From Ignavibacteria bacterium (lineage in GTDB: Bacteria > Bacteroidota > Ignavibacteria > UBA10030 > UBA6906), in contig JAOUDE010000018.1 in assembly GCA_029859455.1 (NCBI GenBank), forward strand, positions 1 to 16,506: a stretch of DNA of 16,506 nt, written 5' to 3'. Each line of letters starts with the position of its first letter. Positions within the stretch are counted from its first letter, which is position 1. The position numbers and the translations under genes are program-made. Positions 6,524 to 12,588 of the stretch are shown one piece after another. Below the pieces are notes generated by a model, which saw nothing but the letters and a program-made list of their open reading frames with translations, was not told where the DNA came from and ran no database searches.

Positions 6524-8643
6524 TCTCCGCCCTCTTCCGGAATCAGCAAGCGCAGTCCGTTCAGGATAACGGCCAGTGCAGCCCCGTCATCGGCGAGGAT
6601 TGCCATCCAGAGAGTCGCGTAACCGGTCATCGAAAGCACCAGGAACACACCCTTCACGGCAAGCGCGATCGCGATATTCTGCCGCACCACATTCATCGCC
6701 TTCCGGCTCAGTTGGAAGATCATCGGCAGCTTGTTCAGGTCATCCGACAGCAGAACAACATCCGCCGTCTCGAGCGTCGTGTCAGCCCCGCTGACACCCA
6801 TCGCAATGCCGACAGTAGCAGCCGCCATCGCCGGCGCGTCGTTCACGCCGTCGCCCACCATCGCCACAGGACCATATTCATTCTGAAGATTGCTGATCGC
6901 ATGGACCTTCGCCTCAGGAAGCATCTCTCCCTGCACCTGGTTCACGTTCAGCTCCTCACCTAATGCGTGAACCGTTTCCACGCGGTCGCCGGAGAACAGA
7001 GCCATCTGATCGATGCCCGACAATCTCAGCCGGGCAAGCGCTTCCTTCCCACCCGAGCGGGGAGTATCACGTACGCCGATGATGCCGAGAGGACCAGCCG
7101 CCCCGCCGACCACCAGGCCGGTTTTTCCCTGGGCCGAAAGCTTTGCGAGCCTGTCCTCGAAAACCTCACTCACCGCCCCATGCCGCCGCGTGAACTCCAG
7201 GTTCCCTGCAAAACACCGCTCCCCGTTGACGACACCCCTCACACCAAGCCCCGGAAAGGATTCAAATCCCTCAACCGACAGCTGCCGGAACGGAACCTCC
7301 GCCCGGTCCGCAGCCACCAGAACAGCAGCCGCCACCGGGTGCTCCGATCTGTCCTCCAGGGCCGCTGCAACGGTGAGAAGAAATTCAGGCTTCGTACCAT
7401 CGAACGGGATGATATCCGTGACCGCCGGCCGGCCCTCGGTGAGCGTTCCGGTCTTGTCGAAAGCGATGACCCGCGTCCGGCTTAGTTTCTCCAGCTGAAG
7501 ACCTCCCTTGATCAGAACCCCTCTCCTGGCAGCACTGGTGATCGCGCTGACAATCGTCACGGGGGTAGAAATGACAAGAGCACACGGACAGGCGATCACC
7601 AGGAGCACGAGTGACCGATAGAACCAGTCTGCAAACGGCTCGGAAAAGATCAGAGGAGGGACGAGGGCTGTCAGAACCGACAGAACGAATACCGCCGGGG
7701 TGTACACAGCGGCAAACCGCTCCAGGAACATCTGAACGGGAGCTCGTTTTTCCTCAGACCTCTCCACGAGGTGGATCATGCGGGAAAGAAGCGTCCCCTC
7801 AAATCTCCTCGTCACCCGGACATGGAGAGAGCCGCGCTGATTCAAGGATCCGGCGTAGACCTCGGTCCCCGGTCCTTTGAGCACAGGCAGAGATTCACCC
7901 GTGATCGCCGCCTGATTCACCTCTGAGGATCCTTCAACCACCTCTCCGTCCAGGGCAATCCTCTCCCCGGGAAGCAGGAGAACAATCTCTCCCGGCTGAA
8001 CCTCAGCAGACGGGACGACAATTCTCCGGCCGGACCGAACAACGGTCGTCTCGCTCGGCGCTGACTCCATCAGCGATTCCACCGCCCTTCGTGTCCGCGC
8101 AATGCTGTATGATTCCAGCGCAAGTGAGAGTCCGAAAAGGACAATCACAGCAGCCCCTTCCGCCCATTCGTCAATGGCGAGCGCTCCGCCGACGGCGGCC
8201 GTCATCAGCACATTCATGTCGAGCGCGCCGGAGCGGAGGGCCCTCCATGCCTTCGGAAACACGTTCCAGCCGCCCACCACGATCGAGACGAGCAGCATTC
8301 CTCTCGAAAGAAGAGACGTCCCCGTCATTTCCTGAGCAATGATGCCGGAAAGGGCCAGAACCGCGGCGCCCGCGACGACAATCGCATCCCCGTGGCGCGC
8401 CCACAGGGAATCCCCATCCTGGTTGTCACGGCTGTTCCGGATCCCGAACCCTGCCCGGGTGATCACACTTCTCAGTCTGGCTTCTTCAACCCCTTTGTCT
8501 ATGACTAGTTCCCCTGTCAGAACGTGGTACCGGTAGGATCCCTCACCGACCAGGGCATCGAGCTTCTTGCGAAGCAACACCTCCTCTGACGCGCAACATA
8601 TGCCGGAGACGTAGTAGCGGGAGTCTGCATTCTTCTCCTTCAT
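6505..8643 (-). CDS. zntA: Zn2+/Cd2+/Pb2+-type P1B heavy-metal-exporting ATPase
   Basis: A 712-residue inner-membrane pump that uses ATP to export divalent soft metals. It has a short N-terminal HMA-like domain (1-70) with GICCASE at 14-20 in place of the usual CxxC. Actuator motif TGES is at 248-251, and the transmembrane metal-binding CPC is at 352-354. The phosphorylated Asp396 lies in DKTGTLTEG, with HP at 435-436 and GDGVNDAP at 597-604. Lys664 in TM7 and Asp685 in TM8 (ILADDGA) match the residues of E. coli ZntA that define the Zn/Cd/Pb class, and Cu-class signatures are absent. Eight transmembrane helices are expected. ATG 8643 overlaps the arsR stop as ATGA, and GGAGG lies 9 nt upstream inside arsR, indicating translational coupling. 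Whether Zn, Cd or Pb is the natural substrate is not decided. Confidence 0.94.
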   Translation of the reverse strand: MKEKNADSRYYVSGICCASEEVLLRKKLDALVGEGSYRYHVLTGELVIDKGVEEARLRSVITRAGFGIRNSRDNQDGDSLWARHGDAIVVAGAAVLALSGIIAQEMTGTSLLSRGMLLVSIVVGGWNVFPKAWRALRSGALDMNVLMTAAVGGALAIDEWAEGAAVIVLFGLSLALESYSIARTRRAVESLMESAPSETTVVRSGRRIVVPSAEVQPGEIVLLLPGERIALDGEVVEGSSEVNQAAITGESLPVLKGPGTEVYAGSLNQRGSLHVRVTRRFEGTLLSRMIHLVERSEEKRAPVQMFLERFAAVYTPAVFVLSVLTALVPPLIFSEPFADWFYRSLVLLVIACPCALVISTPVTIVSAITSAARRGVLIKGGLQLEKLSRTRVIAFDKTGTLTEGRPAVTDIIPFDGTKPEFLLTVAAALEDRSEHPVAAAVLVAADRAEVPFRQLSVEGFESFPGLGVRGVVNGERCFAGNLEFTRRHGAVSEVFEDRLAKLSAQGKTGLVVGGAAGPLGIIGVRDTPRSGGKEALARLRLSGIDQMALFSGDRVETVHALGEELNVNQVQGEMLPEAKVHAISNLQNEYGPVAMVGDGVNDAPAMAAATVGIAMGVSGADTTLETADVVLLSDDLNKLPMIFQLSRKAMNVVRQNIAIALAVKGVFLVLSMTGYATLWMAILADDGAALAVILNGLRLLIPEEGGDQLPVR
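6519..6547. terminator. Hairpin at the glgP/zntA convergence
   Basis: GCTGAT (6519-6524) pairs with ATCAGC (6542-6547). Inside, TCCG (6526-6529) pairs with CGGA (6538-6541), leaving one bulged C and an 8-nt loop. The hairpin begins at the glgP stop codon and lies within the last codons of zntA. No T-tract follows on either strand. A bidirectional weak terminator or an mRNA 3'-end stabiliser is plausible. Confidence 0.35.
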
Positions 8644-9020
8644 CCCCGGCTGCCTCCGGAGGCTTCCTTCACATGATGGACTCCAACGCGGATCAGGTCC
8701 TGGATATGATCGTCATCGAGCGTATAGTACACCATCTTGCCTGCTTTCCGGTATTTCACCAGCCTCATCGTCTTGAGGAACCGGAGCTGATGAGAAATAG
8801 CAGACTCCGAAACTCCCAGCAGGCTGGCAATATCGCACACGCAGAGTTCTTCCCGCGAGAGCGCCGTCATGATCTTCAGGCGGGTCATATCACCAAGGAC
8901 CTTGAATGTTTCGGTCAGTGCTTCCAGCGTCGATTCTGCAGGAATGGCCCTGCGCGCAGAGGCCACCTCCCTGCTGTGCACATAGGTTACATCACAGGTC
9001 TCGATATTCTTCCTTTTCAC
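8640..9020 (-). CDS. ArsR/SmtB-family metal-responsive transcriptional repressor (CadC/ZntR-like)
   Basis: A 126-residue winged-helix DNA-binding repressor that senses Zn/Cd/Pb-type metals. VLGDMTRLKIM (about 41-51) and the recognition-helix region SESAISHQLRFL (71-82) are the ArsR fold hallmarks. Both known metal sites of the CadC/SmtB branch can be traced. The alpha-3 site has ELCVCD with Cys60 and Cys62 plus N-terminal Cys9. The alpha-5 site has Asp103, His105, His116 and Glu119 with the exact SmtB spacing. The second N-terminal Cys of CadC appears to be replaced (Tyr13/His15 nearby). The start is a GTG at 9020 with GAGGTG close upstream. The gene is first in the operon and overlaps zntA by 4 nt, so it most likely represses its own transcription and that of the pump until metal binds. 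Confidence 0.92.
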   Translation of the reverse strand: MKRKNIETCDVTYVHSREVASARRAIPAESTLEALTETFKVLGDMTRLKIMTALSREELCVCDIASLLGVSESAISHQLRFLKTMRLVKYRKAGKMVYYTLDDDHIQDLIRVGVHHVKEASGGSRG

Positions 9021-9037
9021 AACACCTCATCAATGTG

Positions 9038-9061
9038 ATATATGAGCATATATTCAGATAT
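9038..9061. promoter_or_regulatory. ArsR/SmtB-type operator
   Basis: An imperfect 11-2-11 inverted repeat, ATATATGAGCA-TA-TATTCAGATAT, with 8 of 11 positions matching. Its core TGAG-N6-TTCA closely resembles the TGAA-N6-TTCA core recognised by SmtB/CzrA/CadC repressors. It starts 17 bp upstream of the arsR GTG and covers the -10 box, so bound repressor would block RNA polymerase. Confidence 0.7.
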
Positions 9062-9075
9062 GTACCAAAGAACAA
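9047..9075 (-). promoter_or_regulatory. Promoter of the arsR-zntA operon
   Basis: On the minus strand TTGTTC (9070-9075), a 17-bp spacer and TATATG (9047-9052). The -10 box lies within the operator palindrome. The leader to GTG 9020 would be only about 20 nt. Confidence 0.6.
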
Positions 9076-9100
9076 GTTTTCACTGAAATAGTCAATTTCC

Positions 9101-9136
9101 CGCTATGAATTCTCGAAGCTCGCTTCGAAAATAGCG
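9101..9136. repeat. Imperfect long hairpin in the gene-free stretch
   Basis: An inner perfect stem TCGAAGC (9113-9119) / GCTTCGA (9122-9128) with a 2-nt loop sits inside an outer stem CGCTAT (9101-9106) / ATAGCG (9131-9136), joined by an unequal internal loop. No T-tract follows on either strand. It lies about 26 bp upstream of the arsR promoter. The role is unknown. Confidence 0.5.
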
Positions 9137-9387
9137 AACTGTTGTATCGCCTCACTCCCATTTGTCACCGACAAGAGTGACCCCTGCAAGGCGATTCCGT
9201 GCTCTGCAGTTCTGGCCCGGGAATTGTCCCGCACTGAATGTAGCTAAGATGCTTGCGACAAGACTCAACAAGCGGGGGGTGGGACGGTCAAGAGCAGCGA
9301 CCCTGTGGGAGATCGCGCCGGTCGACAGCGTTGGAGATGCAGGACGGTTTCCTTCCCTGAAATTCGACGGACAGGGAAATGAGTGGC
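9137..9387. other. Gene-free stretch
   Basis: I see no convincing gene on either strand. An open frame at 9162-9440 (TTG start, no ribosome binding site, Arg-rich, no family resemblance) overlaps the end of the PAP2 gene and is judged spurious. The only structure is an inverted repeat TTCCCTG (9353-9359) / CAGGGAA (9372-9378) with a 12-nt loop. Confidence 0.5.
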
Positions 9388-9402
9388 GATCCCGGAGGGA
9401 TC
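9388..9402 (-). terminator. Possible weak terminator of the asmA-PAP2 operon
   Basis: GATCCC (9388-9393) and GGGATC (9397-9402) form a tight 6-bp stem with a 3-nt loop that overlaps the PAP2 stop codon. The minus strand then reads GCCACTCATTTCC, with only a poor T-tract. A second inverted repeat follows at 9353-9378. Together they could terminate the operon, but neither is a textbook site. Confidence 0.35.
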
Positions 9403-10366
9403 ACCCGGTTAACGGAGGATATTCCCGCTCTACTGTTTGAAGGCGGGAGACAATGAAGCGATACAGCGGGTACGACGTGGCCACACAGACAATCATAAAC
9501 CCTGCCCCGGCGATCAGGTCAACGACGTAGTGATATCGGTGGTACACCGTGGCGATGATCAGAAGCGTTCCGATTCCATACATCACGTAACGAACCTTCG
9601 CGTTGAACCGGGCACTCATATACATCAGCACCAGGGTCATCATGGTATGCCCGCTCGGAAAGACATCCCGCTGTGTACCGGCTATTGCCACCTCGTTCGG
9701 TACGCCCATTGGAACGGATCCCCCTGCATTGACAAACCACCGGAGATACGGGGTCAGCAAAAGTCCCGGGAGTTCAGTATCGAGCTGGCTGAATTCATGC
9801 AGAGTAAACCGCGGGCCGACAGCCGGCAGGATAAAGTAGCCAAGGTATGACAGGAAGAACCCGTATACGACGGTGAACATGAAGTAATGAAACAGCGTAC
9901 GGTTGTCGCGCCGAAAGAATTCGGAGCCGAGCAGAAAGAACAAAAAATAGAACGAAGTATATGCGATCTGCAGCACTTCCGTAACCAGCGGATGATTGTA
10001 TTGCATGATCCACTCCGTCGGGTTCACTCCGAACAACCAGCGATCAGCGGCAATCAACCAGTCGTCATAATCATTCCCGAAGTGCAACGGCTTGATGATG
10101 AAATACAGTTCCTTGAAGGAAAAGAACACGATCGGGGCAACATACCAGTTGTGGATGAGGCGCAGCGTGGCGGAATCAGAGCGCTGTCTGGCAGCACCGA
10201 GAATCAGGATAAGTGCAACCGCACAGCAGTTGATGAGGACAAGGATGTACCAGTTCGGGATCCGGTACGCAAACACGAGGCTGACAAGGGACAGGATCCC
10301 CAGAAAACCGATGACGAGTACATCGGCCGTGTGGAGCGTTCTGGTAATACTCCGGAGGCTGCTCAC
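9401..10366 (-). CDS. Membrane phosphatase, PAP2 superfamily
   Basis: A 321-residue multi-pass membrane protein of the PAP2 (phosphatidic acid phosphatase type 2) superfamily, which dephosphorylates lipid phosphates/pyrophosphates or transfers phospho-head groups at the membrane surface. Hydrophobic segments lie near residues 14-35, 40-60, 75-93, 130-150 and 162-183, with more at the C-terminus. Catalytic motifs are VGPR (183-186), PSGH (237-240) and YHRYHYVVD (275-283), which supply the active-site His pair and Asp; motif 1 is not a clear KxxxxxxRP. The DWLIAADRWLFG and NAGGSVPMGVPNE segments resemble the PAP2_3/IPC-synthase-like subgroup, so a head-group transferase is an alternative. The start is GTG 10366, with AGGA 5 nt upstream and only 10 nt after the mgtE stop. 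A frame extending to 10474 would overlap mgtE heavily and is rejected. Last gene of the operon. Confidence 0.85.
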   Translation of the reverse strand: MSSLRSITRTLHTADVLVIGFLGILSLVSLVFAYRIPNWYILVLINCCAVALILILGAARQRSDSATLRLIHNWYVAPIVFFSFKELYFIIKPLHFGNDYDDWLIAADRWLFGVNPTEWIMQYNHPLVTEVLQIAYTSFYFLFFLLGSEFFRRDNRTLFHYFMFTVVYGFFLSYLGYFILPAVGPRFTLHEFSQLDTELPGLLLTPYLRWFVNAGGSVPMGVPNEVAIAGTQRDVFPSGHTMMTLVLMYMSARFNAKVRYVMYGIGTLLIIATVYHRYHYVVDLIAGAGFMIVCVATSYPLYRFIVSRLQTVEREYPPLTG

Positions 10367-10376
10367 CGGCGTCCTG

Positions 10377-11780
10377 TCATATATATAGCCATGTGATGAA
10401 CCCGAAATAGATGAGCAAACCGATTGCATCGTTTGCAGTCGTGATGAACGGACCCATTGCCATGGCCGGGTCAATCTCGAAGGTATTCAGAACAAACGGG
10501 ACCAGGGAACCCACCAGCGTCGCGTTGATGACGACAGCAAGGAGGGCCAGGGACACTGTGATTCCGAACCAGAAATCGCTGAGCCAGTAGTACGAAAACG
10601 CAAAGAGGAACATGCTCAGGATAATTCCATTGACGAACGCGACAAGGCTCTCCTTGAGAAACCGCCGTCCGATATGAGCCGATCTGATCTCACCGACGGC
10701 GAGAGCCCGAACCACAATCGCTGATGACTGGATACCGGCATTCCCCCCCATCGCCATGATGATCGGTATGAAGAACGCGGAGGCGATGATCTCGCTGAGC
10801 GGAGCCTCGAATTGCTTGAGAACAAGAGCGGACAGAAGCTGGCCGATGAAGCCGAGAATCAGCCACGGGAGACGGATGCGGGAGGTCGCAAGGACCGACG
10901 ACGAAGACTCCTCCGTCCCCGAAAGACCGGCCATCCGTTCGATATCCTCCGTAGCCTCTTCCTTGATGACATCCACGACGTCATCGATGGTGATTCTGCC
11001 GATGATATGGTTATTCTCGTTGACAACGGGAACCGACACAAGGTCATATTTCTCGATGATGTTCGCCACCTCTTCCTGATCCATGTCCGCTTTCACGCTC
11101 ACCGCCGGCTGCATCACGCGCGACATCCGCCTTCCGGGACCCTCGATAATCAGATTTCCTACCGGGAGAAAACCGAGGAGCACTCCTTCATGGTCAACCA
11201 CATACAGAACATCAAGGTCCAGCCCCTTCGTCGCAAACTCCCGCGCCTTTCTGATCGCGGTTTTCACGGTATCCGTCGAGAACACCTTGAGCACCTCCGT
11301 CCCCATGATGCCGCCGGCACTGTCCTCCGGATACCGAAGAAGACTCTCGAGGGACGCCGCTTCATCGGCCTCGATCGTTCCAAGAACCTTGTCGGCAACA
11401 GGGGCCGGCAGATCAGCAACCAGGTCGGCTGCGTCGTCAGACTCGAGCTCACCGACAATCGAGGTCAGCCTCTCGGGGGAAAGAAATGCCAGAACCTGCT
11501 CACGCGCGGTCTCTCCCAGTTCAGACACCACCTCGGCAGCGATTTCATGAGAAAGGAGTCCCAGGAGATACTGCTGGTCCTCCTGGTCCACATTCTCGAC
11601 AAGGTCAGCGATGTCGGCAGGGTGAAGGTCAGCCAAGATGTTGAGCAGGCTGCTTCCTGCGCCGTCCCGGATCAACTCCCGGATATCGTCCAGCAGCTCA
11701 TCATCCACCTCAAGCGTCCGTACGCGGGCCGGCGCGTGTGTCCGTCCGGACCGTTCCTCTGCGTTAGAGTCCTTTGACAA
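10377..11780 (-). CDS. mgtE: Magnesium transporter MgtE
   Basis: An inner-membrane Mg2+ channel/transporter of 467 residues, close to the usual family length. In order: an acidic helical MgtE N domain (about 25-155, LHPADIADLVENV), two CBS domains (about 160-280) that sense cytosolic Mg2+, and a five-helix membrane domain from about 303 to the end. The pore motifs FIPIIMAMGGNAGIQSSAIV and PFITTANDAIGLLIYF are present. Asp451 in the ANDAIG motif is the family's conserved pore aspartate. TTG 11780 is chosen because AGGAGA lies 4 nt upstream; ATG 11795 is a possible alternative with a poorer site. Either way the start lies inside rsmA (17 or 32 nt overlap), and PAP2 follows after 10 nt. No Mg2+ riboswitch is visible, but an inverted repeat lies about 70 nt upstream inside rsmA. 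Confidence 0.94.
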   Translation of the reverse strand: MSKDSNAEERSGRTHAPARVRTLEVDDELLDDIRELIRDGAGSSLLNILADLHPADIADLVENVDQEDQQYLLGLLSHEIAAEVVSELGETAREQVLAFLSPERLTSIVGELESDDAADLVADLPAPVADKVLGTIEADEAASLESLLRYPEDSAGGIMGTEVLKVFSTDTVKTAIRKAREFATKGLDLDVLYVVDHEGVLLGFLPVGNLIIEGPGRRMSRVMQPAVSVKADMDQEEVANIIEKYDLVSVPVVNENNHIIGRITIDDVVDVIKEEATEDIERMAGLSGTEESSSSVLATSRIRLPWLILGFIGQLLSALVLKQFEAPLSEIIASAFFIPIIMAMGGNAGIQSSAIVVRALAVGEIRSAHIGRRFLKESLVAFVNGIILSMFLFAFSYYWLSDFWFGITVSLALLAVVINATLVGSLVPFVLNTFEIDPAMAMGPFITTANDAIGLLIYFGFITWLYI

Positions 11781-12588
11781 TCGTTCTCCTGTCATACAAC
11801 AAATTACTCAATTCCACGAGCTCTCCCACCGAGAGATCTTCAGGCCGCCTCCGGAGGTCGAACTGATCCCCGACCTCCGGAGGTTGCGTGCCGAGGAAAC
11901 TCCTCAACGAATGGCGGAGCATCTTCCTTCTCTGCCCGAATGTTGCCCGGACCATCAGGCGGAAGAATTCTTCATCACGTGCCGGGAACGGAGGTCTGGC
12001 ATACGGTGTAAGCTGAATCACGGATGACCACACCTCCGGCCTCGGAACAAAAACGGTCGGGGGGACATCGAACAACCTGCTGACTGAGGCATAATACTGA
12101 GAAAGAACCGACGGGATCCCGTACTCCTTTGAACCGGGTCCTGCAACAATTCTCTGACCCACCTCCCTCTGGACCATCAGGGTGGCGTCCTTGACTGAAC
12201 TCCTGCTTGAAAGGATATGAAAGAGAATGGGGCTTGTGATATTGTACGGAATGTTTCCGAGGACCCTCACGGTCGTACCGTGATTCCGGGCAGTACTCTT
12301 CAAATCGAACTGCAGGAAGTCCTGACAAATGATCTCGACGGAGCCTGTTGTGAACCGTAGACTCAGTTTCTCAACCGCCCTCGGATCGATCTCCACCGCA
12401 ACCAGATGCCGGACATTCCCCTCCAGATGCTCGGTTAGAGAACCCTGCCCGGGGCCGATCTCCACAAACACATCCGACCGCTCAGGACGGACGGCGCGGA
12501 TGATCTTGCGCGCAGTGTTCTTATCAACCAGGAAGTTCTGTCCGAGTGATTTTCGCGGACGGAGGAACCCTGCCCGGTCAGGGACCAT
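11764..12588 (-). CDS. rsmA: 16S rRNA dimethyladenosine transferase (RsmA/KsgA)
   Basis: A 274-residue cytoplasmic SAM-dependent methyltransferase that dimethylates the two adjacent adenines in the 3'-terminal hairpin of 16S rRNA during late 30S assembly. The N-terminal KSLGQNFL (13-20) is a KsgA signature. The SAM-binding EIGPGQGSLT is at 43-52, the acidic VEID at 65-68 and catalytic motif IV NIPYN at 112-116. The C-terminal RATFGQRRKMLRHSL segment (about 214-228) is typical of the family. The length is normal and the ORF intact. ATG 12588 overlaps the asmA-like gene by 11 nt and its own 3' end overlaps mgtE, so expression depends on the operon. Near the C-terminus the coding DNA contains a perfect 13-bp inverted repeat (11848-11883). 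Confidence 0.95.
   Translation of the reverse strand: MVPDRAGFLRPRKSLGQNFLVDKNTARKIIRAVRPERSDVFVEIGPGQGSLTEHLEGNVRHLVAVEIDPRAVEKLSLRFTTGSVEIICQDFLQFDLKSTARNHGTTVRVLGNIPYNITSPILFHILSSRSSVKDATLMVQREVGQRIVAGPGSKEYGIPSVLSQYYASVSRLFDVPPTVFVPRPEVWSSVIQLTPYARPPFPARDEEFFRLMVRATFGQRRKMLRHSLRSFLGTQPPEVGDQFDLRRRPEDLSVGELVELSNLLYDRRTIVKGL
11848..11883. repeat. Perfect 13-bp inverted repeat inside the 3' end of rsmA
   Basis: CCTCCGGAGGTCG (11848-11860) and CGACCTCCGGAGG (11871-11883) are exact reverse complements separated by 10 nt. Each arm itself contains the palindrome CCTCCGGAGG. It encodes residues within QPPEVGDQFDLRRRPED of RsmA and lies about 70 nt upstream of the mgtE start on the transcribed strand. 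A stable mRNA hairpin is expected. Confidence 0.75.

Noticed and set aside
9162..9440. 92-codon plus-strand frame in the gene-free gap
   Set aside because: TTG start without ribosome binding site, Arg-rich composition like GC-biased noise, no motif, and it runs into the PAP2 gene.
10367..10474. Upstream extension of the PAP2 gene
   Set aside because: It would overlap mgtE by about 100 bp, while GTG 10366 has a ribosome binding site and sits right after the mgtE stop.
10812..11777. 321-codon plus-strand frame opposite mgtE
   Set aside because: Long only because of codon bias on the opposite strand; His/Arg-rich with no domain, and mgtE is unmistakable.
10377..11800. Mg2+ riboswitch (M-box) controlling mgtE
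   Set aside because: mgtE starts inside rsmA, so there is no untranslated leader in which to place one.
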